Source: Anaerolineales bacterium
GTDB taxonomy: Bacteria; Chloroflexota; Anaerolineae; Anaerolineales; Villigracilaceae
Assembly: GCA_030680795.1 (NCBI GenBank)
Contig: JAUXUL010000045.1
Location: 124,001-188,000 of the forward strand
Reading direction: 5' to 3'
DNA length: 64,000 nt
Below, one piece after another: positions 1-8,842 of this stretch. Within the stretch, counting starts at the first letter, position 1. Each line of letters begins with the position of its first letter. Made by a program: the position numbers and the translations under genes. The notes beneath the pieces were generated by a model. It was given only the letters and a program-made list of their open reading frames with translations. It did not search any database and was not told where the DNA came from.

Positions 1-1094
1 TCGAGCGTGTAGGCTTGACCATCGAGCAAGCCGTAGCGTAATTGCAAAATGCGCACCTCGCGCGGGGGTAAGCCATTCAATACTTCACCGAGGTGTTCGC
101 GCAGGAGGTTGTATGTGGCGGTGTCGTCGGGCGGGGGAGCCTCATCGTCTTCGATGAAATCACCCAGCACAGAATCTTCTTCATCATCTGTGGGGGTCTC
201 CAGTGAAAGCGGACGGCGCGCCACCTGGATCATGTTTTCGATTTTCTTGGGTGGCACATCCAATGCAACGGCTAACTCATCCACGCTGGGGTCGCGGCCA
301 AGTCGTTGTGTAAGTTGATGCTGTACTCGCAGAAGTTTGTTGATTTGATCACCCATGTGCACAGGCACGCGGATGGTACGTCCCTGGTCTGCAATGGCGC
401 GGGTGACAGCCTGGCGGATCCACCATGTAGCGTAGGTGGAAAATTTATGCCCGCGACGATAATCAAATTTCTTCGTCGCGCGGATAAGACCGATATTGCC
501 CTCCTGAATGAGGTCAAGGAAAGGAACGCCGCGTCCCATGTATTTTTTGGCAACAGAGATTACAAGGCGGGAGTTTGCTGTGATCAGGTGTTCACGCGCA
601 CCCCAGCCATCTTCAATGGAACGGCGCAGTTCGAGCCTGCGTTTTGGGGAAACATTGCCTTGTGCAAGTACCTCGCGTGCAGTACGTCCACGCTCAATAC
701 GTTGGGCAAGCTGCACTTCTTCCACGGCTGTCAAGAGCGGTACGCGGCTTACCTCTTTCAGGTATAAGCCGATCGTGTCGTCGGTATCAATGTTTGCCAG
801 GTAATCATCCAGCGCAAGGTCTGGTTCGAGCTCGGCTTCTTCGCTTTCCTCCACGGCCACCAACTCATCTTCGGTGGGTTCGGGGCTCACGGGGTCTTCC
901 ACAAATGGAATGCCTGCGCTTAAGAGGGCCGAGAAAGCCTCTTCAAGTTGCTCCACGTCCTGCTCTGCTTCGGGGAAGAAGTGCAGAATGTCATCCAGTG
1001 TAACGAATGATTTTTGACGGCCTAATTCAACCAGGCGGGCTATGGCTGGATATTCTTCTTCGTCGTCAACGTTCAGTATCTTTCCTACATCCAT
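1..1094 (-). CDS. rpoD: Primary sigma-70 factor, C-terminus outside the window
   Basis: RNA polymerase sigma subunit that recognises -35/-10 promoters. The first 364 codons are visible, starting at ATG 1094; the gene runs off base 1. An acidic N-terminal region with a region 1.1-like segment ([12 protein letters not shown]) precedes region 1.2 near residue 104 ([15 protein letters not shown]). Region 2 follows around residues 170-235 ([17 protein letters not shown]), then region 3 ([10 protein letters not shown]), a region 3.2 finger ([13 protein letters not shown]) and the start of region 4 ([15 protein letters not shown]). Region 4.2, which binds the -35 element, lies outside. Full regions 1.2 to 4 argue for a primary (RpoD/SigA) factor rather than an ECF sigma. 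Confidence 0.95.
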   Translation of the reverse strand, partial: MDVGKILNVDDEEEYPAIARLVELGRQKSFVTLDDILHFFPEAEQDVEQLEEAFSALLSAGIPFVEDPVSPEPTEDELVAVEESEEAELEPDLALDDYLANIDTDDTIGLYLKEVSRVPLLTAVEEVQLAQRIERGRTAREVLAQGNVSPKRRLELRRSIEDGWGAREHLITANSRLVISVAKKYMGRGVPFLDLIQEGNIGLIRATKKFDYRRGHKFSTYATWWIRQAVTRAIADQGRTIRVPVHMGDQINKLLRVQHQLTQRLGRDPSVDELAVALDVPPKKIENMIQVARRPLSLETPTDDEEDSVLGDFIEDDEAPPPDDTATYNLLREHLGEVLNGLPPREVRILQLRYGLLDGQAYTL

Positions 1095-1198
1095 TCAGGT
1101 TTCCAACTTTCAATAAATTTAACAGCATGTCTCAAATTTAGAATACACTTTTTTTATTTGAAATGCAATACCTGACCTCACTAAAACTCTGAGTCAGG

Positions 1199-1252
1199 CG
1201 GCTTGCCGCATGAAATGGGCGGCAGCCATCAGCAAGCTGATGGACTCCAGAA
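1199..1252. repeat. Intergenic hairpin repeat (AGCAAGCT...CTCCAGAAT family)
   Basis: Two adjacent small hairpins, GCGGCTTGCCGC and CATCAGCAAGCTGATG, are followed by GACTCCAGAATC. The same layout (XXGCTTGCXX hairpin, CAGCAAGCTG hairpin, ACTCCAGAAT tail) recurs at 46099-46150, so this is a dispersed repeat rather than a gene-specific site. It lies between the sigma factor start and the DUF4340 gene end, where it could also act as a weak terminator for the minus-strand ABC operon. The rest of the 1095-1300 spacer shows nothing else. Confidence 0.5.
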
Positions 1253-1300
1253 TCGTGATCTACTGAGTAAAGCCCTGCGGGACGTTTTACGAAAACCCCT

Positions 1301-2002
1301 TTAAGGTGTTGGGGTTACGGCCGCCTCAGGCGTGGACGCTGCTTCGGTTGGCGGATCAGGCGTCGTTGTGGGCGGAAGCGGGGAAGGCGTGGGTGTATTC
1401 AGATATGGAGGAAAACGAGTTAGCGCCGTCAACGAGTCGATCCCGCTTAATGTCAGGATCATAATTTTTTTCCTATCCAGGCGCACATAGTAACCGCTGT
1501 TGGTGGGAGTATTGTCGCCGACTTCGAGGGTGCGTTTTGTGCCGTCGGCGAATTCAATCGTGATGACGTAAGCTGGCTGATCGAGTCCAAGGATGCTTGC
1601 ATCGGCATCCACTTCGCTGACAATTCTCAGCACTGCGACTTGGGAGGCTGCCGCTTCAACCAAGCCCTGGTCTGCTTCGGTTGCGAAGGGCAGTTCCAAC
1701 GCCCAGACATTTTCGCTGCCGCGCGCTACTTTTACGGTTTCGCCATTGGCATCGGTTGGTTTGATCTCAATGCTTGTAATATTGCCGTCTTGTTCGCCAA
1801 AGACAAAAGTCTCTTCGCGGGCGGGTGTTGCTTCTAATTCTGCGATAGGTTCTTTGCTGTTGAGATAATAGGTGAAGCCGATCAGCGCGGCCAGGAGAAG
1901 AAGCGTGAACCATGTGCCCGTTCGGAAAATGGGCTTTTGTTGTTTGCGGAGCGGCGTTGCCTTCGGCTTTCTCGTTATTGGTTTTGTGGTTTTACGAGCC
2001 AT
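1301..2002 (-). CDS. DUF4340-domain membrane-anchored protein
   Basis: 233 residues: a basic cytoplasmic N-terminus, one membrane segment (about residues 32-47, TWFTLLLLAALIGFTYYL), then an extracytoplasmic beta-rich domain of DUF4340 type and a proline/threonine-rich tail. It is the last gene of a four-gene minus-strand operon with a GldG-like protein, an ABC-2 permease and an ABC ATPase, starting 3 bases beyond the stop of the GldG-like gene with an AGAGG ribosome site. DUF4340 proteins commonly accompany Gld-type ABC modules; their biochemical role is unknown. Confidence 0.8.
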   Translation of the reverse strand: MARKTTKPITRKPKATPLRKQQKPIFRTGTWFTLLLLAALIGFTYYLNSKEPIAELEATPAREETFVFGEQDGNITSIEIKPTDANGETVKVARGSENVWALELPFATEADQGLVEAAASQVAVLRIVSEVDADASILGLDQPAYVITIEFADGTKRTLEVGDNTPTNSGYYVRLDRKKIMILTLSGIDSLTALTRFPPYLNTPTPSPLPPTTTPDPPTEAASTPEAAVTPTP

Positions 2003-2005
2003 TCT

Positions 2006-3607
2006 TTAGCCTCTTTTACGCCGTGCAAGCCATGAGGAAACACCAGAGAACACGACCAGTCCCGGTATCACAACGATTGCAACGATCAGCAGGATCAGAA
2101 ATCTGCCCTGTGTCGGCGGGACAAATGTGCGCTGGGTGGCTGGGCGGGTTGTAAGGTCAAGCAGACCTTCCTGCTCTGCGGCCCAATCCACTGAGTTGAT
2201 GAACATGTTGCCGTTGCCGTAGGCATCGAAGACTTTATCGCTGGCAAAAAGGGAGTTGCCGAATACAACCACACGGCCTTTTGTAACAGTATTTTCACCG
2301 GCGGCTGACAGGTTCAATGGACCGGGATTGTCGGTTGCTGGGTCAAAGGTGGGGGATTGATCCGCAACCAGTTCTGTTTCGCCCCAGGATTGATCTGTGG
2401 TGCTGATCAGTGGTGTGACGACAATGTTTTCATCGCCAACGGTGATATTGATGCTGCGCGCCTGCGGCAGAATGACGATGTATTTATCGGTCAGGTTTTG
2501 TGTGATCGGGTGACTGTTATATTGTGATGAAACCGCCTGGAAGGGGTTCTGGGTGTTGACAAGGTCAATTACGATATCTTCGTTCAGGATGATGCCCCAT
2601 TCTGTGGTTAAGTAATCAGCGAGAGGATCGGGGGCATCGCCGAACTGGGTAAAGAAGCGCGGGTCTTCCAGTACGATCAGCGCGCCGCCTGCATCTACAT
2701 ATTTTCTGAGCAGGGTTACTTCCTGGTAGCTGACGGGTTTCAACGGTCCTGCAATGATGATGGCAAGTGCGTCATCAGGGATGCTGTTGGTCGTGAGCAG
2801 GTTGAGGGTGGCTGCCGTGTAGTTTTTGGATTCCAGTGTGCTCTTGGCAATCGAGAAACTAAATTCTCCGCCAGATTCAAGTCCGGGTTCGCCATGCCCT
2901 TGCAGGAAATAAACCGTGCGGGGTTCCGGGCTGATGAGACGGATCATTGTGCGGGCCAGCTCGGTTTCAGACGCAAAGGATGCGACTTCTTTTGTCTCTC
3001 CCATTTGGAGCACTATCTTGCCGTCACCTGTGACGCCAGCTTCACGCGCGGCGGCTGGATCGAGATCCGGGTTCACGAATTTGTAGTCAAACTTGCCGCT
3101 GCTATTTGATTTAAATTTCAGCAGGAGTTCATCAGCGCCGCTGGTATCGAGGCTGGCAGTGTAGAAAGCAGTGGCAGTTACTTTGGCCGGCAAAGTTGCC
3201 AGGATTTTCATGGTTTCAGGGGCAAGTGTGTTTGATTTATCTTCTGTCAGATCCCAGGATTTGGGATTGTTGAAGACAATATAGTTTGCAGCAAAGATGA
3301 TGCCGACGAATGCCAGGGTCAGGATCAATGAATTTGAGCCGTAACGAGCCTGGCGTCCAGTCAGGAAGCGGCGGATCGTGTCTGGCGACAGCATGGCGTA
3401 TACTGCCAATCCAATGATCAGCACTCCAACGCTGATCTGTAAAGTGAGATTGAGGGTGTCGGTAACTTCGACATCCAGTGTGAACATTTTTAGTGCGAGC
3501 ATAACGTTCGCCGTGCCGATCAGGCCTGTCGAAATACAGGCGAACAGGGCAAGGATCAGCCCACCGAAGGCATATTTTGCGTAGGGGTTTTTCTTTTTTC
3601 CGGCCAT
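2006..3607 (-). CDS. GldG-like ABC transporter auxiliary protein
   Basis: About 533 residues. Two N-terminal membrane segments and a third near residue 90 lead into a large extracytoplasmic region resembling the ABC_transp_aux/GldG family (FLQGHGEPGLESGG, then LVVLEDPRFF-like GGALIVLEDPRFFT), with a final C-terminal membrane helix and basic tail. An ATG at 3616 is in frame, but it sits directly on the GGAG ribosome site. The ATG at 3607 has that GGAG 9 bases upstream and overlaps the permease stop (TAATG), so I choose 3607. Probably works with the neighbouring permease and ATPase in export or surface processes; no evidence here for gliding. Confidence 0.8.
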   Translation of the reverse strand: MAGKKKNPYAKYAFGGLILALFACISTGLIGTANVMLALKMFTLDVEVTDTLNLTLQISVGVLIIGLAVYAMLSPDTIRRFLTGRQARYGSNSLILTLAFVGIIFAANYIVFNNPKSWDLTEDKSNTLAPETMKILATLPAKVTATAFYTASLDTSGADELLLKFKSNSSGKFDYKFVNPDLDPAAAREAGVTGDGKIVLQMGETKEVASFASETELARTMIRLISPEPRTVYFLQGHGEPGLESGGEFSFSIAKSTLESKNYTAATLNLLTTNSIPDDALAIIIAGPLKPVSYQEVTLLRKYVDAGGALIVLEDPRFFTQFGDAPDPLADYLTTEWGIILNEDIVIDLVNTQNPFQAVSSQYNSHPITQNLTDKYIVILPQARSINITVGDENIVVTPLISTTDQSWGETELVADQSPTFDPATDNPGPLNLSAAGENTVTKGRVVVFGNSLFASDKVFDAYGNGNMFINSVDWAAEQEGLLDLTTRPATQRTFVPPTQGRFLILLIVAIVVIPGLVVFSGVSSWLARRKRG

Positions 3608-4350
3608 TAGTGCCATCTCCGAATTTCAATTGCGGTGGTGCCAGCGAACAAGCCCAACGCTGTGAGGCTTAAGTAATATGCAATGTCTCCGAGAGTGATC
3701 GTGCCAATATTCATGGACTGGGAAAAATGTGTGGAGAGGCTGAGGTAGTTAAGCACCTCGCCGCCTTCCTGCAGGTAACTGGCAGGCAGACTGACCATGA
3801 ACCACAGGAAGAAGAATAGACCCAGTGTGGTGAAAAAAGCCGCAAACTGGTTTGTAAAAACTGCCGAAATTCCAACGCCGAGTGCAAGCAGCGCGGAGCA
3901 GACCAGGATCAAGCCGATGTAAGAGGAAAGGATGACCTTCCAGTCAATGCCGGGCGATACGAAGTTGTTCATGATGATCGGGTAAACAAGCGTAAGCAAG
4001 GCCAGCGAAAGCACAAATAGCATGGCTCCGAGCCATTTACCTGCAACCAGTTCAAAGTCGCGCACGGGAGCTGTCAGCATGATTTCAAGCGTACCCATGC
4101 GGGCTTCATCGGAGAGTAATCGCATCGTGAGCGCCGGGCTGAGGAAGATCATTAAAAAGACAAAAAGCCAGTTGATGGGAGTGCTTTCAGGCGCCCCGCC
4201 GCCATAAAAAGCCTGCTCAGCGCTGACCCACATGATCAAGGAGAAGTAAATACCCAAAGGCAAAAGGATGGCAAGCGCCACCGCATACGCCAGCGGGCTA
4301 TTAAAGTAATTATCAAATTCGCGTTTTGCGATTGTCCAGATAGTTCTCAT
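3607..4350 (-). CDS. ABC-2 type permease (GldF-like)
   Basis: 247 residues with six hydrophobic segments, an N-terminal amphipathic start (TIWTIAKREFDNYFNSPLAY) and the conserved ABC-2 segment LLSDEARMGTLEIMLTAPV between the second and third helices. It forms the membrane channel for the ATPase encoded 11 bases upstream and is coupled to the next gene by a TAATG overlap. Family and context fit a GldF-like export permease; substrate unknown. Confidence 0.87.
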   Translation of the reverse strand: MRTIWTIAKREFDNYFNSPLAYAVALAILLPLGIYFSLIMWVSAEQAFYGGGAPESTPINWLFVFLMIFLSPALTMRLLSDEARMGTLEIMLTAPVRDFELVAGKWLGAMLFVLSLALLTLVYPIIMNNFVSPGIDWKVILSSYIGLILVCSALLALGVGISAVFTNQFAAFFTTLGLFFFLWFMVSLPASYLQEGGEVLNYLSLSTHFSQSMNIGTITLGDIAYYLSLTALGLFAGTTAIEIRRWH

Positions 4351-4361
4351 GGTATTCCTCT

Positions 4362-5288
4362 TTATTTCTTTCTAGAATCAGAGCCAGTGAGTTCGAGGAA
4401 GATTTCCTCAAGGCTTATGCCGAGCGGACGTAATTCCAACAAGTCGTAACCTGATTTGATGACCTGCTTGGCAACTTCCGGGCGTAAGTCTTTGCCTGAA
4501 GCAAATTCAAATTCCACCGCGCCGTCATCCTTGGTTTCAACCCCGCGCACACCTTTCACTTGCTTGATGGCATCAGCAAGTTCATCAGCTTCGCCGCGCA
4601 CGCGTACGATTACGCGTTCCGCGCCGATTAAGCGGGCTTGCAGGTTCTCTGTGGTATCTTCCGCGACGATCTTGCCTTTGTTGATAATCAGCACACGGTC
4701 ACAGATATTTTGGGCTTCATGCAATAGGTGGGTGGAGAGCAAAACAGTGCGTTCCTTGCCGATCTCGCGGATCAGTTCACGCACTTCCACAACCTGGCTG
4801 GGGTCAAGACCAAGGGTTGGTTCGTCGAGGATCAAAACCTCAGGTTTGTGCAGAAGCGCCTGGGCAAGCCCAACTCTCTGGCGCATCCCTTTGGATAAGT
4901 TGCCGATGTATCCATTGGCGCGGTCAATCAAGCCGACCATATCCAGAACCTCATCCACGCGGTCATCCACATTCGGAATGTGGCGTAACTCGCCCATGAA
5001 TTTCAAATAGTCGAACACCACCATTTCGGAATAAAGCGGAACTGTTTCCGGTAAATACCCTACCCGCCTGCGTACCTCGAGCGATTCCTCCACCACATCA
5101 TAACCGGCTACGATCGCTTCGCCATCCGTGGGCGGCATGTAACCGGTCAGAATTCGCATGGTTGTGGTTTTTCCTGCGCCATTGGGCCCAAGAAAACCCA
5201 CGATTTCACCCTGCTGAGCGTCAAAACTAAGGTTGTGAACGGCGCGGCGCGCGCCGTAGTCCTTTGTGAGACCACTGACTTTGATCAT
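4362..5288 (-). CDS. ABC transporter ATP-binding protein (GldA-like)
   Basis: 308 residues. Walker A GPNGAGKTT (about residue 36), signature LSKGMRQRVGLAQAL, Walker B VLILDEPTLGLDP and the switch histidine in LLSTHLLHEA are all intact. A C-terminal extension of the type found in ABC-2 exporters follows. An in-frame ATG lies at 5303, but the strong AAGGAGAGG ribosome site is inside those codons and fits the ATG at 5288, which I take as the start. First gene of the operon with the ABC-2 permease, GldG-like and DUF4340 proteins. Confidence 0.93.
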   Translation of the reverse strand: MIKVSGLTKDYGARRAVHNLSFDAQQGEIVGFLGPNGAGKTTTMRILTGYMPPTDGEAIVAGYDVVEESLEVRRRVGYLPETVPLYSEMVVFDYLKFMGELRHIPNVDDRVDEVLDMVGLIDRANGYIGNLSKGMRQRVGLAQALLHKPEVLILDEPTLGLDPSQVVEVRELIREIGKERTVLLSTHLLHEAQNICDRVLIINKGKIVAEDTTENLQARLIGAERVIVRVRGEADELADAIKQVKGVRGVETKDDGAVEFEFASGKDLRPEVAKQVIKSGYDLLELRPLGISLEEIFLELTGSDSRKK

Positions 5289-5455
5289 TACCTCTCCTTG
5301 CAAATAAATTTAAAAAAGGTTTTTAGCAAATAAAAGACACAGCCTGTGGGCGGTGCCTAATCTTTAGTGCCATTGATTACTATACAATATGTCGAGTCGC
5401 AAAGTCAAGCGGGCGCATAACTTCTAATGCAACGCTAATCTTCAACACCTTCGGC

Positions 5456-5461
5456 TATAAT
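5456..5461 (+). promoter_or_regulatory. -10 box of a probably leaderless promoter for the AlaX gene
   Basis: TATAAT ends exactly 6 bases before the AlaX ATG (5468), placing the expected transcription start at or next to the start codon. No Shine-Dalgarno sequence lies between. The rest of the 5289-5455 spacer shows no clear -35 or other feature. Confidence 0.6.
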
Positions 5462-5467
5462 TGGCGC

Positions 5468-6187
5468 ATGACCGAACTTCTTTATCAAACCGATGCTTAT
5501 CTCAAAGAGTTTTCTGCAGCCATTACTTCGGTGAATGCCGAAACTCGCGCCATAATCCTTGACCGTTCTGCTTTCTATCCTGGCGGCGGCGGACAGCCCT
5601 GTGACTTTGGAACTTTGGAAGTTGGCGGACTGATCTATCCTGTGGAAAAAGTGAAGAAACAAGGCGACGACGTTTTGCATTTTCTCGGCGGGACCGAACC
5701 TATGCCTGTTTACAATTCCGCTTCCTTCGGGATTTTGAACTGGGTGCGGCGACATGAGCTGATGCGTACCCATACTGCTTTGCACATCCTGTGCGGAACG
5801 GTTTTCCGTGATTATGGCGCAAAGGTGACAGGCGGAGACATGGATCCGCTAAGGGGGCGGATGGATTTTGAATTTGAAACAATGCGCGGGGAGTTGGTGC
5901 GAGATATTGAAAGCGCGGTCAACCTCGAAGTCCGGGGAAGACGCGAGATAAAAGTCAATATATTGCCGCGTGAAGAAGCCTTCCAAATCCCGGATTTGAT
6001 ACGTACGAAGATCAATCTTCTGCCCGAGGGGAATCAGCAAGTCCGCACGGTTGAGATCGTCGGCCTGGATCTGCAAGCCGACGGTGGTACGCATGTGATG
6101 AACACCTCCGAAGTTGGCAGGGTGAAGGTGGTGGATTACAAGAGCAAAGGCGCGATCAATAAACGGATTTACGTCAAGCTCGAATAG
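5468..6187 (+). CDS. Alanyl-tRNA editing protein (AlaX type)
   Basis: 239 residues, matching stand-alone editing domains that hydrolyse mischarged Ser-tRNA(Ala) or Gly-tRNA(Ala). An N-terminal OB-like segment with RSAFYPGGGGQPCD is followed by the zinc motif HTALH (His102, His106) and a C-terminal GGTHVMNTSEVG segment (His209). The residue four before His209 is Asp, where AlaRS itself has a Cys zinc ligand. The start at 5468 has no ribosome site but a TATAAT 6 bases upstream. It is a single gene facing away from the ABC operon. Confidence 0.9.
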   Translation: MTELLYQTDAYLKEFSAAITSVNAETRAIILDRSAFYPGGGGQPCDFGTLEVGGLIYPVEKVKKQGDDVLHFLGGTEPMPVYNSASFGILNWVRRHELMRTHTALHILCGTVFRDYGAKVTGGDMDPLRGRMDFEFETMRGELVRDIESAVNLEVRGRREIKVNILPREEAFQIPDLIRTKINLLPEGNQQVRTVEIVGLDLQADGGTHVMNTSEVGRVKVVDYKSKGAINKRIYVKLE

Positions 6188-6310
6188 CCTACAGAGTGCC
6201 GCATAAATAACCACACCAGAATTGTTATATTTACTTGTAATTCCTGCCAATAAGTTTAGTAAGTTATGCTACAGCGGTAAATTGGGAGTAGATTCTTTTG
6301 GGCGTTGTCG

Positions 6311-6316
6311 TATAAT
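6311..6316 (+). promoter_or_regulatory. -10 box upstream of the small lipoprotein gene
   Basis: A perfect TATAAT lies 51 bases upstream of the lipoprotein ATG, which has its own AAAGGAG ribosome site. No convincing -35 is visible at the usual spacing. Confidence 0.45.
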
Positions 6317-6367
6317 GCTTGGAATCGGGCAGGGTGTTCCGCCCAAAAACCAAAGGAGAATGTAAAG

Positions 6368-6787
6368 ATGAAATCCAAAAAGTTGCCCATCCTGCTTGCT
6401 GTAATTGCCTTGATTATTCCCACTCTAGCGTGCGCGTTTGGTGGTGAGCCAACCTTAAGCAATGTTCGTACAGCAAAAGATCAAGATGGCGCACAACCCG
6501 CCTCCGTTTTTAGCAAAACTGAGACCGTATACGTGGTTAGCGATCTGTCCAGCGGTGTTAAAGGCAATATTATCACATCAAAATGGTATGCAGTCGATGT
6601 GGCCGATACCGAGCCGAACTTCCTGATCGATACAGCAGAAATTCCGATCGAGGATGAAGCCTTCGATGGTACGATCTATTTCTTTTTTGATCCTCCCATT
6701 GGTGGCGAATGGCCTGTGGGAAGATACAAAGTTGAGATTTATTTCAATGGCGTTCTAAATAGTGCTAACCAGTTTACTGTGGAGTAG
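6368..6787 (+). CDS. Small secreted lipoprotein of unknown function
   Basis: 139 residues. The N-terminus MKSKKLPILLAVIALIIP ends in a lipobox (TLAC, Cys20), so it should be exported and lipid-anchored. The mature part reads as a single beta-rich domain ending GRYKVEIYFNGVLNSANQFTVE, which resembles immunoglobulin-like or adhesion-type folds. The start at 6368 is chosen over upstream in-frame codons because an AAAGGAG ribosome site lies 12-18 bases ahead and the signal peptide begins there. I do not recognise a family. Confidence 0.75.
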   Translation: MKSKKLPILLAVIALIIPTLACAFGGEPTLSNVRTAKDQDGAQPASVFSKTETVYVVSDLSSGVKGNIITSKWYAVDVADTEPNFLIDTAEIPIEDEAFDGTIYFFFDPPIGGEWPVGRYKVEIYFNGVLNSANQFTVE

Positions 6788-6810
6788 ATGCATTACGGCC
6801 AGTGAAGTCC

Positions 6811-7245
6811 CTATTGCGCCCTGACTGGGACCTGGATTGTCAGGCTTCCTGCCTCCTTGAAATCCAAGGTGAGCGTGATGGTATCGCCTGTCTTCAAATC
6901 CCGCGTCAAACTGACGAACATCACATGCAGACCGCCAGGCTTGAACTCCACTTTATCTTTGGCAGGCACAATAACCGCCTCCTGCATCTGCATGGACATC
7001 ACGCCATTGCCATCCACCATGCTCATATGAACTTCGGTGGCAGCGGCAATGTCAGAACTGACGCTTAACAAGGTGTCGTCTATGTTTGAGCCGTTTTCGA
7101 TGATAAAGTATGCTGCACCGTTTTCGCCTGCATTTGCGGGTCGCGCCCAGGCATCCTGAACAGTCAACTCCGCAGAGAAGGAACCGCACGCGTTGACAAG
7201 CAAAGTTGCCAGCAAAAGTAGGGAAATCGAATTTTTGTTTTTCAT
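6811..7245 (-). CDS. Copper chaperone PCu(A)C family lipoprotein
   Basis: 144 residues. A lipoprotein signal ends LLVNAC. The mature domain carries the PCuAC copper(I) ligands in order: the EVHMS His and Met, further Met residues (MSMQMQ), and a late HVM (GGLHVMFVSL). The family delivers copper to the CuA site of cytochrome oxidase or to periplasmic partners. The start at 7245 follows GGAG at 6-base spacing and begins the signal peptide; an in-frame ATG 12 bases earlier overlaps that ribosome site. It follows a SCO1-family gene by 18 bases, the usual copper-delivery pairing, though no oxidase genes are in the window. Confidence 0.9.
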   Translation of the reverse strand: MKNKNSISLLLLATLLVNACGSFSAELTVQDAWARPANAGENGAAYFIIENGSNIDDTLLSVSSDIAAATEVHMSMVDGNGVMSMQMQEAVIVPAKDKVEFKPGGLHVMFVSLTRDLKTGDTITLTLDFKEAGSLTIQVPVRAQ

Positions 7246-7263
7246 GTATATCTCCATCCGAAA

Positions 7264-7881
7264 TTATCTCTTTTCCATTTGCTTCAAGAGTTGAGTCAAG
7301 TCATCCGCCATATCAATGGTACCGGTGCCGTAAGGAAACATCATGAGCAGATCTCCATTCTGGTCAATGACGTACACGCTTGCGGTGTGACTCACAAGGT
7401 AGCCCGCCGCGCTGTCCGAATTCTGTTTTTCAACGAATACACCCAATTCCTTCCAGATCGCCTTAAGCTCTGCCAGGCTTCCACTCAAACCGATGAATTC
7501 GGGGTTGAACTGCGCCGCATACGCCGCGACTTTTTCGGGCGTATCGCGATCGGGATCGGCGGTAATCATCACAAATCTGACCTTTTGCGCGTCATCTCCC
7601 AACCTTTCATATACCTGCTTAAAAGTCCCCAGCGTAATAGGGCAGACATCAGGACAGCTCGTATATCCGAAGAAGAGCAAAACGATTTTTCCATCCTGAT
7701 CGCTCAGACGAAACGATTCGCCATTGGCAGTCTGAAGGGAAAAGTCCGTCACGGGAAGCGGCGGTTCGATCACAGTGCCGTGGAATGTATATGGTCTTCT
7801 AAAAGCAAATCCAATTAGCAACGATAGCGCAATAACTGCTGTCGCAATATATAACGGAGCATAAATATTTTTCTTAATCAT
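7264..7881 (-). CDS. SCO1/SenC/PrrC family copper-binding thioredoxin-like protein
   Basis: 205 residues: an N-terminal membrane anchor (about 9-27), then a thioredoxin-like domain with the copper-binding CPDVCP (CxxxC) motif and the distal histidine in VSHTASVYVID. SCO proteins metallate or reduce CuA centres on the outer face of the membrane. The start at 7881 has an AGAGAG ribosome site; a TTG further upstream is also in frame but less likely. It overlaps the preceding membrane-protein gene by 8 bases and precedes the PCuAC gene, consistent with one copper-delivery operon. Confidence 0.92.
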   Translation of the reverse strand: MIKKNIYAPLYIATAVIALSLLIGFAFRRPYTFHGTVIEPPLPVTDFSLQTANGESFRLSDQDGKIVLLFFGYTSCPDVCPITLGTFKQVYERLGDDAQKVRFVMITADPDRDTPEKVAAYAAQFNPEFIGLSGSLAELKAIWKELGVFVEKQNSDSAAGYLVSHTASVYVIDQNGDLLMMFPYGTGTIDMADDLTQLLKQMEKR

Positions 7882-8206
7882 TTTTCTCTCTTTTATCAAT
7901 TAACTTTCGCAAACCGAACGACCCAAGTCCGATGGCTGGTACAGAAAGCAACACCAGAATATACACATGACCCTGCCGCGCCAACACGATCCCTGCCACG
8001 AGTAGCACCAGGCTGATTACGACTATCAAACCCGCAAGTCTCCTGTCCACCTGGGTTGAATCAAAACCAAATACAGCAACGGTGGCGATAGTCACTCCTG
8101 CGAGCATGGCTACTGGAATATCTATCGTATGTGGAAGAATTCCAGGGACAAGAGCCAGTACATACAATACCAAACCTGCCAGCAACAAAACCCAATGCCA
8201 TTTCAT
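7874..8206 (-). CDS. Small four-helix membrane protein, unknown
   Basis: 110 residues with four hydrophobic segments (about 4-22, 29-46, 58-76 and 82-98) and a basic C-terminus, RKLIDKREKND. No family recognised. It overlaps the SCO1 gene start by 8 bases and follows the YnfA gene by 14 bases, so it is probably co-transcribed and possibly coupled to copper delivery. Confidence 0.7.
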   Translation of the reverse strand: MKWHWVLLLAGLVLYVLALVPGILPHTIDIPVAMLAGVTIATVAVFGFDSTQVDRRLAGLIVVISLVLLVAGIVLARQGHVYILVLLSVPAIGLGSFGLRKLIDKREKND

Positions 8207-8220
8207 ACGATTTTATGTCC

Positions 8221-8574
8221 TTATCGAAACATCAGGCGACCCCACATAATGACGGAGACCCCGATCAGCGCAATCGCCGCGCCAATCAAATCAAAGCGGT
8301 CGGGACGCCATCCGTCAAAGACCATGCCCCACAATATCGCGAGGACGACGAAGATTCCGCCATACGCCGCATAGACGCGACCGAAGGCTGGTTCTGTTTG
8401 GAAGGTGGGGATCACCCCATAGAGGATCAGCACCGCGCCGCCAACGATTCCGATCCATACGGCTTTGCCCTCCCTCAGCCACTGCCAGACCAGATACCCG
8501 CCCCCAATCTCTGCCAGCCCAGCAAGCACGAACAGGAGAAGCGACCTCAGGATGGTCGTGAAAGTGATTGTCAT
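8221..8574 (-). CDS. YnfA/UPF0060 family small membrane protein
   Basis: 117 residues. Four membrane helices with family segments [35 protein letters not shown] and [19 protein letters not shown]. YnfA proteins resemble small multidrug-resistance-type exporters but their substrate is not settled. The ATG overlaps the stop of the upstream methyltransferase fragment (ATGA), suggesting translational coupling. Confidence 0.9.
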   Translation of the reverse strand: MTITFTTILRSLLLFVLAGLAEIGGGYLVWQWLREGKAVWIGIVGGAVLILYGVIPTFQTEPAFGRVYAAYGGIFVVLAILWGMVFDGWRPDRFDLIGAAIALIGVSVIMWGRLMFR

Positions 8575-8828
8575 GGGCTGTTCTCCCTTGATTTAATTTT
8601 CCAATTCGGTATAAACATTGGTACGAGCGCTGCATACGGCTGCCATTCTTCATCAAACTCCGCTGCCAGCGTCTGCTCCTCGCGGCGGGTGCGGAAAAGG
8701 ACGAAGGGGGCAAAGACCGCAAAAGCGAGCGTTGTCCAGGTCTGATAGAGCAGCAGACTGCCAACGGCGGCGAGTATCATTGAGAGGATGAAGTTGTTTT
8801 CGATGGTTTTATGGGGATGAGGGTTCAT
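8571..8828 (-). pseudogene. C-terminal fragment of an isoprenylcysteine-methyltransferase-like protein
   Basis: An 85-codon frame whose body (GSLLLYQTWTTLAFAVF, then REEQTLAAEFDEEWQPY and VPMFIPNW) is the C-terminal third of an ICMT/PEMT-like membrane methyltransferase. The N-terminal helices and RHPMYLG motif are missing and replaced by a short unrelated MNPHPHKTIENN start. About 60 bases (8720-8780) are nearly identical to 9640-9700 in the longer copy, so it is a truncated duplicate. It may still be translated, because its stop overlaps the YnfA start, but it cannot be a complete enzyme. Confidence 0.65.
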
Positions 8829-8842
8829 GTTTGATCTTTCAA

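Noticed and set aside
306-767. Plus-strand open frame of 153 codons
   Set aside because: It lies entirely opposite the sigma factor gene, whose conserved regions are clear on the minus strand; its composition is that of an antisense shadow.
1199-1300. Riboswitch or small RNA upstream of the sigma factor
   Set aside because: The hairpins match a dispersed repeat and lie away from the expected leader on the minus strand.
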